A DNA stretch of 13,943 nucleotides from Bacteroidales bacterium. GTDB lineage: Bacteria; Bacteroidota; Bacteroidia; Bacteroidales; Lentimicrobiaceae. Of the stretch, positions 6,865 to 13,523 are shown piece after piece (within the stretch, counting starts at the first letter, position 1; each line of letters begins with the position of its first letter). The stretch lies in assembly GCA_022837485.1 (NCBI GenBank), contig JALHHH010000069.1, positions 1 through 13,943 on the forward strand. Reading direction: 5' to 3'. The position numbers and the translations under genes are program-made. The notes under the pieces were generated by a model, which saw only the letters and a list, made by a program, of their open reading frames with translations, ran no database searches and had not been told where the DNA came from.

Positions 6865-7111
6865 GGAAATTGAAAGTATGGCATCCTTATTCTTCACTCC
6901 CGAAGAAATTGCCATTAATATTGAGGTAGATCCAGAAGAGTTTATAACTCAACTGAGGGCACAATCCAGTGAAGCTTTCAGAAGATACACTAAAGGCAGA
7001 TTGAACAGTGAGGTTGATCTTCGAAAAGCCATCCAGCAGGCAGCCCTTCATGGTTCCACACCGGCACAGCAGATGATGCGAGACTGGCATAATCGGTCAA
7101 AATATGAGTAG
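6839..7111 (+). CDS. Small terminase-like DNA-binding protein (90 aa)
   Basis: ATG at 6839 (MNLTEDQLKEIESMASLFF) is preferred over the longer frame from 6812, which would lie further inside the PLD-like gene. The first ~45 residues resemble a helix-turn-helix of the small terminase type: SMASLFFTPEEIAINIEVDP. Charged helices follow and then QQAALHGSTPAQQMMRDWH, a pattern often seen at the end of small terminase or packaging-adaptor domains. It overlaps the PLD-like gene upstream by 26 nt and the next gene by 8 nt. It would recognise phage DNA for the large subunit encoded two genes downstream. The call rests on pattern and context. Confidence 0.6.
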   Translation: MNLTEDQLKEIESMASLFFTPEEIAINIEVDPEEFITQLRAQSSEAFRRYTKGRLNSEVDLRKAIQQAALHGSTPAQQMMRDWHNRSKYE

Positions 7112-7697
7112 AAAGGCCCTTGAAGATACCCGGTTTGAGTTGATAAAGGCACATATTCTGGAGCCGGATAATTCCCCACTGAATCCAGAGCAGCAGGAGA
7201 TACTGGATAGGGTAATTTCCATTGCAAAAGTCCTGGATAAAAATCCTATCCAAAAACAGGCTGTCGCAATTCACCAGGTGAAGTTCCCCGAGCTTTCGCG
7301 CTCCCAGGCTTATGAAGATCTTCGTCTGGCCATGCGCCTGTTCAATACCATCCATACGTTCGATTATGATTTCTGGCAAACCTGGACCATTAACGATATT
7401 GTCAGAAATATTGAGCGCTGCAGGAATAATGCCACGCCGCAGGCTTACCGGGTTATCGCGATGGAGCATGCAAATCTTATAAAGATTCTGGGCGAACGGC
7501 CAGCCGAACTGGAGGATCCCCGCAGGACTGAAAAGCATTCATTCTACATCTTGGTGCAGAATAACAATACCTCGGTCAAGATAGACATGAATAACCTGGA
7601 GAAATTACCTGCCGGGACCCTTCAGGAACTTAACCGTGCTTTGTTTGGTGGCAAAGAGATAACTGAAGCTGAAGCTGAAGAATTGTTCAGGACATGA
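7104..7697 (+). CDS. Unknown packaging-region protein (197 aa)
   Basis: The product is mostly helical. An N-terminal region (about 25-90) with LSRSQAYEDLRLAMRLF looks like a DNA-binding helix pair. The middle is rich in Asn and Arg, and the acidic C-terminus ends in repeated Glu-Ala. It overlaps the preceding small gene by 8 nt and the large terminase by 4 nt (ATGA), so all are translationally coupled. It may be a second small-terminase-like subunit or an adaptor. I cannot name a family. Confidence 0.65.
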   Translation: MSRKALEDTRFELIKAHILEPDNSPLNPEQQEILDRVISIAKVLDKNPIQKQAVAIHQVKFPELSRSQAYEDLRLAMRLFNTIHTFDYDFWQTWTINDIVRNIERCRNNATPQAYRVIAMEHANLIKILGERPAELEDPRRTEKHSFYILVQNNNTSVKIDMNNLEKLPAGTLQELNRALFGGKEITEAEAEELFRT

Positions 7698-9397
7698 TCA
7701 ATGAATTAATTTCCCTCAATAACCCCCAGCAGATCTCCGTTATCAATAATCCGGTTTCGGAAGTTGATATCTGGGGACGTGGTACCGGTAAATCTTTTAT
7801 TGTTGGCTGGGAAATTAACCAGATAAACCGGAATATGCCCAGGGCCGTTACCGGTATCACCGGGCAGACTTATGGGCAGCTGTTAACACGAACGCTGCCA
7901 TCTACTTTTAAATTCCTGGAATCGCTCGGATATGAAAAGGACAAGGATTATCTTATCGGGCGCAAACCCCCGAAAGGGTGGGGGCTTTCGCCTTATGAGA
8001 GGATTCTGAAATATGACAATTTTATCAGTTTCCGGAATGGGAACGGGTATCTCATGCTTTCTCAGGATCGTTCCGGTTCTGCTCGTGGTCCCAACCTGGA
8101 CAGGGAAATAGTGGATGAAGCTCTAACCATTGATAAAACCCAGTATGATCAGGAGGTATCCCCGACATCCCGGGGGAATGAAGAATATTTTGGTTTCAAA
8201 TCGCCCAAACCTATCCGGCAACATCACGGTTTCCGTTATGTTTCTTCCATGCCATTCCTTCAGGAACAGAAGTGGCTATTGGATTATGGTAAGTATTATG
8301 AGGAGGAAGCCGGTATCATGCTGTTTGATATCTGGAACCGTGTTGTAAAGCTCCAGCTGGAGCTGATTACTGCTTACCTGGATAAAAAGCCCGCCCTTTT
8401 TAAAGACATCTGGAATGAAGTGGTCCGCCTCAAGAAGCAGATCACTCCATTCGTGTCAAAAGATGGTATACTGTTTACCCTGGCTAATGCCTTTGACAAT
8501 ATCACTAACCTGGGAATGTCATACATTGCCCGGGAATATAAAAAACAAACCCTGCTTACCTTTCTTATTGAGATCATGAACTGGATCATCGACAGGGTAG
8601 AGGACTGTTATTATCATATCGACAGCCAGCGCCATGTCTATTATGATGCTTCTAATGATTCTTTTATCCGGGATTATGCCGAGAATACAAACTGGGATTT
8701 TAATAAGCTCGAGAAACATGATAGCCGGTTCGACCTGGATTGTGATCCGAACAAACCCCTGGAGATTGTTCCTGATTGGGGTGCCCATATCTGTCTTTTC
8801 AGTGTTGGCCAGGAGCGCAATTATAATTTTGCTACCAAGATTGTTGAGCCGGTGGATTGCGTAATCAATGAGTTTTACAGTAAGCCTGATGATTCTGAAG
8901 GGGTGGTGATCGATGATGTTGTGGATAAAGTATGTGAGTACTACGAGCATCACGCGTGCAAAGAAATGTTTTATTACCGGGATCGGTATGGAGACAGCCG
9001 GCAGCCTAATGCAAAAAGGAGTAAGCCATATAATGAGCAGGCAATAGAGCGTTTCCAGAAAAACGGCTGGAATGTTTTCCCCCGGGTGCACAAAGGTCAG
9101 GAACCTCCGCAGCATGAAAAATACCTGTTATGGTCCAACATCCTGAAGGGGTCAAATCCGTTATATCCAAAGGTTATATTTAACGGTAAGAATTGCAAGT
9201 TCACCCTTATCTCAATGAATAACACCAGAGTGGTTGAGAAGGAAGGAAGGTATGAGAAAGACAAAAGCTCGGAACGAAAGAAAACTGTACTTCCGGAGGA
9301 GGCCACACATTTTGGCGATGCCGTAGATAAAAGAATTTGGACGAAGTATTCTTCCAGACTTTTCAGATCTGGGACTTTTATAGATCCCAGATTGTAA
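7694..9397 (+). CDS. terL: Phage terminase large subunit (567 aa)
   Basis: This is the packaging motor: an ATPase that pumps DNA into the prohead and a nuclease that cuts it. The N-terminal ATPase has Walker A GRGTGKS (residues 28-34, Lys33) and a Walker B-type REIVDEA (137-143) with Asp141 followed by the catalytic Glu142. The C-terminal RNase H-like nuclease has Asp361 in EIVPDWG, acids in YYRDRYGD near 429-434, and Asp542 in THFGDAVDKRIW. Between the two lies a longer than usual insert (about 200-335), mostly helical and aromatic-rich. The ATG overlaps the preceding stop in ATGA. Normally the portal gene follows, but here a 2.5-kb accessory module intervenes. Confidence 0.9.
   Translation: MINELISLNNPQQISVINNPVSEVDIWGRGTGKSFIVGWEINQINRNMPRAVTGITGQTYGQLLTRTLPSTFKFLESLGYEKDKDYLIGRKPPKGWGLSPYERILKYDNFISFRNGNGYLMLSQDRSGSARGPNLDREIVDEALTIDKTQYDQEVSPTSRGNEEYFGFKSPKPIRQHHGFRYVSSMPFLQEQKWLLDYGKYYEEEAGIMLFDIWNRVVKLQLELITAYLDKKPALFKDIWNEVVRLKKQITPFVSKDGILFTLANAFDNITNLGMSYIAREYKKQTLLTFLIEIMNWIIDRVEDCYYHIDSQRHVYYDASNDSFIRDYAENTNWDFNKLEKHDSRFDLDCDPNKPLEIVPDWGAHICLFSVGQERNYNFATKIVEPVDCVINEFYSKPDDSEGVVIDDVVDKVCEYYEHHACKEMFYYRDRYGDSRQPNAKRSKPYNEQAIERFQKNGWNVFPRVHKGQEPPQHEKYLLWSNILKGSNPLYPKVIFNGKNCKFTLISMNNTRVVEKEGRYEKDKSSERKKTVLPEEATHFGDAVDKRIWTKYSSRLFRSGTFIDPRL
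9367..9392 (+). repeat. 8-bp hairpin across the end of terL
   Basis: ATCTGGGA (9367-9374) and TCCCAGAT (9385-9392) are perfect reverse complements with a 10-nt loop, ending 2 nt before the TAA. No T-run follows, so it is not a standard terminator. It may slow ribosomes or polymerase, or mark an old insertion edge. Confidence 0.35.
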
Positions 9398-10079
9398 TCT
9401 ATCCCCATTGAATCTTTGATAGCATGTAGCTCAACACATATAGCTGCATTCAATTCCGCTTTAAGAGTTTCGCTTTTTTTTCTATAGGAAGGACTGCGCA
9501 TCCTTTAGGAAGATCAGTCCTGTTTCAGATTTTAATTTCTGCTTGTTTTTCTGCAGTTGTAGCAGTCATAGACAATGATACTAAAGCGGGGCAAAACTTT
9601 AAGTTTTGCGACACAATAGGACTGCCCGCAGGGCTGGCGTTTCTTAAGTAGAAGAAATTAAATGTAGTTTAATAGCATATATCCTGCTGTTTCTGCCCTT
9701 TTTTCTGCTCTCGGGGATAGGGCAGGCTCGGCAGTCTCTCTGAGAGGAACCCGGAATTTTTCCTAAAATTCCGGGGAAGTAAAACAAATTCAGATCATTA
9801 TTGAAATATAGTCCGGATTGCTAACCTGTAACAATCCGGTAATTTATACCTATTCTAAATAATCCGATCCATTACAGGCGATTTGCAGAATTATTGGCAG
9901 TAATTTGAGTAAAAAAGGATGAAAATTTTTTTATTCCTGCACAGAGGCCAATTAAGCCAACTGAATGATAATAGAATGTAACGTACTGAAATATAGATTT
10001 ATAACATCAGTTTTTATTTGCATAGTATTAATTTTTGCTGTAAATTAGTATCAGTTTTAAAGGGGTAGCCGCCCCGGAT
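9398..10079. other. Hairpin-rich non-coding stretch between terL and the accessory genes
   Basis: No convincing coding frame spans these ~680 nt. The first half holds several inverted repeats: AGGACTG/CAGTCCT (9490-9496 with 9515-9521, enclosing TCCT/AGGA); GCAAAACTT/AAGTTTTGC around one T (9591-9609); TTTCTT/AAGAAA (9640-9645 with 9652-9657); CTGCCC/GGGCAG (9693-9698 with 9720-9725); and CCCGGAATTTT/AAAATTCCGGG with a TCCT loop (9750-9775). The last 250 nt are A/T-rich with no clear structure and probably contain the promoter of the accessory genes. It may be a structured RNA, the remnant of a mobile element, or a regulatory spacer. No transposase fragment was recognised. Confidence 0.5.
9750..9775 (+). 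repeat. 11-bp perfect hairpin with a 4-nt loop
   Basis: CCCGGAATTTT (9750-9760) pairs completely with AAAATTCCGGG (9765-9775) around TCCT. It is the strongest short hairpin in the non-coding stretch. The following bases (GAAGTAAAAC) are not T-rich, so it is unlikely to be an intrinsic terminator on the plus strand. On the minus strand the stem is followed by GTTCC, also not a T-run. Confidence 0.5.
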
Positions 10080-10094
10080 TACTAAATGTTTAAC
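10062..10094 (+). promoter_or_regulatory. Leader element, copy 1 (GC hairpin plus 15-mer)
   Basis: GGGGTAGCCGCCCC (10062-10075) forms a 4-bp GC stem with a TAGCCG loop and is followed by TACTAAATGTTTAAC (10080-10094). Both parts recur ahead of the next gene. Here the ATG inside the 15-mer is in frame with the gene, but comparison with copy 2 shows that it belongs to the leader and that the gene starts at CAGCTATG (10110). It is probably a 5'-UTR control element. Confidence 0.6.
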
Positions 10095-10109
10095 TCAATT
10101 TTTACAGCT

Positions 10110-10607
10110 ATGTCAAAAAAGACGAAGCCCGCCCAAGCTATGGGTACCGGAGAACTTCCGGAGGAAACAAAAACCGCCATTGAAGCTGCTGCCGAGCAGG
10201 CAGAAACGGAAACCCCCATCCGCACAATGCAAGCGGAACCGGCAGAGGTCAGGGAATTGCGCAGGGAGGTGGAACAACTCCGCGCCCAGGTCGCAAAAGC
10301 ACCGCAGAGCCTTGACGATCAAATCAATTATTTCCAGCGAAAACAGCAGTTAGTTAGCAGGTTGAACACCCTGAACAATTCTATTCTGACACTTGAAAAG
10401 CATGGTGAAGAAGTCAGGAAGGAAGCGGAGGAGGATGTTTTTTCCTCAGAAGTTTACGCCCTTCGCCTGTCATCAAAAAAAGGCTATTCAAGTGAGGAGG
10501 AAGTTTTTAAATTCCGGAACCCTACTGTAATAACGGAGCTTCTGAGCTTTGTTTTGTCCCGGATGATTGAGAAGCGGGAAGCCATTGAAAATGAAATCAT
10601 TTCCTAA
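10110..10607 (+). CDS. Accessory-module protein of unknown function (165 aa)
   Basis: I do not recognise the family. ATG at 10110 is chosen over 10086 because the earlier ATG lies in a leader repeated before the next gene, which also ends in CAGCTATG. The N-terminal ~60 residues are Ala, Glu and Thr-rich and probably disordered. A heptad-like coiled coil (about 50-75, VRELRREVEQLRAQV) follows, then a helical domain with QRKQQLVSRLNTLNNSIL and a C-terminal VITELLSFVLSRMIEKREAI. There is no membrane segment. It is the first gene of a three-gene cassette with ArdC-like and RadC proteins, so a role on mobile DNA is likely but unspecified. Confidence 0.65.
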   Translation: MSKKTKPAQAMGTGELPEETKTAIEAAAEQAETETPIRTMQAEPAEVRELRREVEQLRAQVAKAPQSLDDQINYFQRKQQLVSRLNTLNNSILTLEKHGEEVRKEAEEDVFSSEVYALRLSSKKGYSSEEEVFKFRNPTVITELLSFVLSRMIEKREAIENEIIS

Positions 10608-10615
10608 TAAAAACA

Positions 10616-10659
10616 GAGCGGGGGTAGCCGCCCCCGCTCCAAAGTACTAAATGTTTAAC
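10616..10659 (+). promoter_or_regulatory. Leader element, copy 2 (GC hairpin plus 15-mer)
   Basis: A perfect 9-bp stem, GAGCGGGGG (10616-10624) with CCCCCGCTC (10631-10639), carries the same TAGCCG loop as copy 1, and the identical TACTAAATGTTTAAC follows at 10645-10659. Here the ATG in the 15-mer is out of frame with the gene and opens a short upstream frame overlapping its start. The hairpin also lies just after the previous stop, so it could attenuate read-through. The shared loop and 15-mer mark it as a conserved leader. Confidence 0.65.
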
Positions 10660-10678
10660 CACGTTAAAAAACGCAGCT

Positions 10679-11176
10679 ATGAACAGCAACAAAGATACAA
10701 AAGAAGAGAACCCAACGAGGCAAAAGCGAATTATTTTAAGCAACTTAAGCAGAGATGCCGAAGCCTTGCGGGCAAGGCTGATTAAAGAAGCCGAAGAAGC
10801 CGGCCAATCTGGGAAGGCTTTTTATTGGGCAAGCAGAACCATTAATTTTATGTTGCTTAATTACATATATCAGACCGACGGGGCAAAGGAGTTTAAAACC
10901 TTCATGCAATGGAAAGCAGAAGGAGCAACGGTAAAAAAAGGTGAAAAAGCCTTTATCGTGTGGGGGCAGCCGGTGGGAACCCGTGAAGGGGATGAGGAAA
11001 AGGAAAAGGGAATATCTACTGAGGACATGGAAAACCTTTTTTTTCCGCTTTGTTACCTTTTTTCTGAAAAGCAGGTAAGAAAAGCTGAGGAAAAACAAAA
11101 GGATCATAAACCCGAAGGTCAGGTAATGAAAACTGAGCACGCCCACGCGGAAACTGTAACGGATGATATTTTTTAA
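10679..11176 (+). CDS. ArdC N-terminal-domain protein (putative anti-restriction, 165 aa)
   Basis: Residues about 45-135 match the N-terminal ssDNA-binding domain of ArdC-type anti-restriction proteins: NFMLLNYIY, then FKTFMQWKAEGATVKKGEKAFIVW, then FFPLCYLFSEKQV. Known ArdC proteins protect incoming single-stranded DNA from restriction and usually add a C-terminal metallopeptidase domain. That domain is absent here; instead there is a charged tail (about 135-165). It would act in the cytoplasm during DNA entry. The ATG (10679) follows the repeated leader, and RadC follows 18 nt after the stop. Family recognition is good; the anti-restriction role is inferred from relatives. Confidence 0.8.
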   Translation: MNSNKDTKEENPTRQKRIILSNLSRDAEALRARLIKEAEEAGQSGKAFYWASRTINFMLLNYIYQTDGAKEFKTFMQWKAEGATVKKGEKAFIVWGQPVGTREGDEEKEKGISTEDMENLFFPLCYLFSEKQVRKAEEKQKDHKPEGQVMKTEHAHAETVTDDIF

Positions 11177-11194
11177 CTCTTAAACTTGTGAACT

Positions 11195-11656
11195 ATGCAA
11201 ACTCTTTTTAATCAAATAGCAGAAGTTAAACTCTCTTATGTACCCTCGAAACCGGTTACTAAGAACAGGCCAATAATGACAAGCAGCAAACAAAGCTTTG
11301 AAACCTTTTTTTACTTTTGGGATATGTCGCAAATTGCCTACCGTGAAAGCTTTAAAGTAATGCTGTTAAACCGGGCAAATCGAGTTATCGGTATAATGAA
11401 CGTAAGCGAAGGAGGGCAGGCCGGAACAGTGGCGGATCCTAAAATGATACTTCAATCCGCATTGTTATCCCATGCTGCAAGTATAATTTTATGCCACAAC
11501 CACCCCAGCGGAAACACCCGGCCAAGCGAAGCAGATATTAAGCTAACCCGGAGGATAAAGGAAGGCGCCGGTTTCCTTGATATTAATGTACTGGATCATA
11601 TAATTTTAACCCCTGAAGGTGACTATTATAGTTTTGCTGATGAAGGGATGATGTAA
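11195..11656 (+). CDS. radC: RadC-family JAMM-domain protein (153 aa)
   Basis: It has the complete JAMM metal-binding set: Glu51 (AYRESFKVMLLN), His101 and His103 in HNHPSGNTRPSEAD, and Asp114. This is the RadC (UPF0758) catalytic-type domain. The helix-hairpin-helix N-terminus of chromosomal RadC is missing, as in the short versions common on mobile elements and phages. The biochemical role of RadC is unsettled; despite the name, a direct repair function is not established, and a nuclease or peptidase activity is possible. It lies 18 nt after the ArdC-like gene, so the two are probably co-transcribed. The symbol is by family only. Confidence 0.88.
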   Translation: MQTLFNQIAEVKLSYVPSKPVTKNRPIMTSSKQSFETFFYFWDMSQIAYRESFKVMLLNRANRVIGIMNVSEGGQAGTVADPKMILQSALLSHAASIILCHNHPSGNTRPSEADIKLTRRIKEGAGFLDINVLDHIILTPEGDYYSFADEGMM

Positions 11657-11674
11657 GGCGATAATTACATATAT

Positions 11675-11696
11675 GGGTTACGTATATACGTAGCCC
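11675..11696. repeat. Palindrome TACGTATATACGTA with GC flanks
   Basis: TACGTATATACGTA (11679-11692) is a perfect 14-bp palindrome. It extends through a T-G pair to GGG (11675-11677) and CCC (11694-11696). It lies 18 nt after radC and is followed by a small CCGC/GCGG hairpin. It could be an operator or a recombination site; the lack of a T-run argues against a terminator. Confidence 0.5.
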
Positions 11697-11716
11697 GTCG
11701 CCGCAAAGCGGTGTTC

Positions 11717-11770
11717 GGATGGTGGGCTATGGTCCGCCAATTTTGTTTTTATTGGGATAGCCCACCATCC
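11717..11770. repeat. Long hairpin with 14-bp perfect arms after radC
   Basis: GGATGGTGGGCTAT (11717-11730) and ATAGCCCACCATCC (11757-11770) are exact reverse complements 26 nt apart. Inside, CCAAT pairs with ATTGG around a T-rich loop. No T-run follows the right arm, so it is not a typical intrinsic terminator. It lies at the right edge of the accessory module and could be a single-strand recombination or transfer structure, or a read-through control element. Confidence 0.6.
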
Positions 11771-11785
11771 TCACGGATTTGTCTG

Positions 11786-11870
11786 ACTTTTCCACCCTTC
11801 CTGCTTTTTGATTTTCTGCAGGCTGCAGTAAGCTTGGAAAAGTGGCTCAAGTTGTCCTTTTAACAAGGAC
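11786..11870. other. Further inverted repeats before the portal-side genes
   Basis: ACTTTTCCA (11786-11794) pairs with TGGAAAAGT (11835-11843), a 9-bp inverted repeat around a Pst-like CTGCAG pair. It is followed by GTCCTT/AAGGAC (11854-11859 with 11865-11870) with a TTAAC loop. No coding frame is convincing. Together with the hairpin to its left it makes up the 249-nt right flank of the accessory module. Confidence 0.4.
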
Positions 11871-11905
11871 CCGGCACTGATAGATTTGCCAAAAATCATG
11901 AGTAA

Positions 11906-12178
11906 ATGAAGATCCGGAGAGCTGATGTTTTACGAGAGTATGATATCAAGGAAACGCCCCAGGGAAAAAGGGTGATCTTTTCTATCAAGTTTGTGAATAA
12001 GGCCGGCGAAATGGTATTCCTACCGAGGGCAATCGCATCAGGTCTTCCCTATAAGGTGGCCGCAAACAGACAGAGAGGGGTAATGCCGGTGGATCCAAAG
12101 GGAGAGAAGACCGGGCATATATACCCGGTGAGAATTGACAATATCATTGAATGGAATGGTAAAAGGGTGATCTTATGA
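11906..12178 (+). CDS. Small unknown phage protein coupled to the portal (90 aa)
   Basis: The product is a small basic, beta-rich protein with no signal peptide or membrane segment. Its centre (FSIKFVNKAGEMVFLPRAIASGLPY) and Arg/Gly-rich turn (ANRQRGVMPVDPKGEKTG) show no motif I can name. Its stop overlaps the portal start in ATGA, so the two are translated together. It is therefore more likely part of the phage morphogenesis operon than of the accessory module to its left. A packaging or neck role is possible. Confidence 0.7.
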   Translation: MKIRRADVLREYDIKETPQGKRVIFSIKFVNKAGEMVFLPRAIASGLPYKVAANRQRGVMPVDPKGEKTGHIYPVRIDNIIEWNGKRVIL

Positions 12179-13521
12179 GTAATATACTTTTCAATAAAGA
12201 AGGGACGCCTTTACTTGCATTCGGTAGCAAGTTCTATGCTGAAACCAAAGGAGCTCCTGCAAAACCGAATATTTCCAAGCAGCTGGAGAAACAGGACGAT
12301 AAGGTTAATGTCGATGGAAGAACTATAGTCTCCTGGGGAAGCAATAACGATTTTCCGACAAAGGCTAATGAACTTATCAGAAGTGTCGGTGTATTGAACA
12401 CTGGCTTGAAATTTATCAGAAACTTCACTCTTGGACAGGGTATTTTTCCCTGTATTGTTGCCGGTTACGATGATCAGGGAAATGAGCAGCTGAAGGTAAT
12501 TGAAGATCCGAAAATTGTGAACTTCTGCCAGGGGAGAATGGTCCGCCGTTACCTGGAAAAGGCTGCCCGGGATTATTTTAAATTCGGAAAGGCAGATGTT
12601 CAGCTGATCCCTGATGCATCCGGATCCCAGATGGCCGGAATTCATACTATCAATGCCATGTATTCCCGGTATACTGAAGCAAAGGCCGGGGTAATAGAAA
12701 AGTGTGTGGTAAGTGGCCGTTGGCCTGATCAGCCCGGGGAAGGTGAGTTTGAGGTTTTTGACCTGCTGGATGAGTATGATCCTTTTTTCGACCTGGAGCG
12801 CCGTCGCTTGTTAGGGCAGATTAAGGGGAATTCTTTTGTCTATTCTATCCGTGATTCCTGGAGTAATAACGACTACTATTCAGAGCCAATCTGGTATGCT
12901 GCATCCCTGGCCGGATGGGTGGAAGTTGCCCGCCTGGTGCCGGCATTCCTGAAGAAAGCATTCAAAAACCAGATTACCTGGAAGTGGCATGTGCAAATCC
13001 CTTATGCCTTCTGGGACCGTAAATTTCCGGCAGCAGAGTATAAAAGTATTGAAGCCAGGCAACAGGCTATTGAGCAATACATGGACAGGATTGAAGAAAA
13101 CCTGTGTGGTACAGAGAATGCTGATAAACCCATATTCACATTCTTCGAAATCAATCCTCAGAATGGAAAAGCTGAAGAACAGTGGATCATCACAGCCCTG
13201 GACAACAAGTATAAGGAGAATGATAAGCTCATTACTTCTGCAGCTGCAAATTCGGAAATCCTTTTCAGCCTGATGCTGAACCCGAATGTTTTGGGTGCCG
13301 GTATGCCCGGGGGAACATACTCAGGGAACCAGGGGGGGAGTAATATCCGGGAAGCTTTCCTGGTGAATATTGCCAACTCATGGCTGGACCGCCAGAACCT
13401 GCTGGATCCGCTGGAGCTCTATCTCCATTTCAATGGTGTTAAAGACATTCAGCTTCGCTTCCGGAGTACAATTCTGACAACTCTTGACACAGGAGCAGGT
13501 ACCACTAAAAAACTTTCATAG
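12175..13521 (+). CDS. Phage portal protein (448 aa)
   Basis: It probably forms the dodecameric ring at the head vertex through which the terminase pumps DNA. Overall resemblance is to Bacteroidota prophage portals. There is an early SWGSNNDFPTKANELIR (53-69), a long mixed alpha/beta middle, a helical stem region about 240-310, and a Gly-rich loop (about 374-388, GAGMPGGTYSGNQGG) followed by a long helix, NIREAFLVNIANSWLDRQN (390-408). The length fits the family. Start ATGA overlaps the preceding stop. It is separated from terL by the accessory module. No catalytic motif is expected, so the call depends on resemblance and position. Confidence 0.75.
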   Translation: MSNILFNKEGTPLLAFGSKFYAETKGAPAKPNISKQLEKQDDKVNVDGRTIVSWGSNNDFPTKANELIRSVGVLNTGLKFIRNFTLGQGIFPCIVAGYDDQGNEQLKVIEDPKIVNFCQGRMVRRYLEKAARDYFKFGKADVQLIPDASGSQMAGIHTINAMYSRYTEAKAGVIEKCVVSGRWPDQPGEGEFEVFDLLDEYDPFFDLERRRLLGQIKGNSFVYSIRDSWSNNDYYSEPIWYAASLAGWVEVARLVPAFLKKAFKNQITWKWHVQIPYAFWDRKFPAAEYKSIEARQQAIEQYMDRIEENLCGTENADKPIFTFFEINPQNGKAEEQWIITALDNKYKENDKLITSAAANSEILFSLMLNPNVLGAGMPGGTYSGNQGGSNIREAFLVNIANSWLDRQNLLDPLELYLHFNGVKDIQLRFRSTILTTLDTGAGTTKKLS

Positions 13522-13523
13522 CC

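Noticed and set aside
8519..9115. Long minus-strand frame opposite terL (198 codons)
   Set aside because: It lies fully antisense to the well-supported terminase gene; its hydrophobic translation is what the opposite strand of such coding sequence produces.
10017..10037. Bacteroidota -33/-7 promoter ahead of the accessory module (TTTG ... TAATTTTTG)
   Set aside because: The two elements are only about 8 nt apart, far short of the usual ~19-nt spacing, so no promoter was called.
9398..10079. Insertion sequence or degraded transposase between terL and the accessory genes
   Set aside because: No frame resembles a transposase, and no matching terminal repeats or target duplication could be found by eye.
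11717..11770. Intrinsic terminator for the radC transcript
   Set aside because: The stem is strong, but the 26-nt spacer is long and no T-run follows on either side, so it is listed as a repeat instead.
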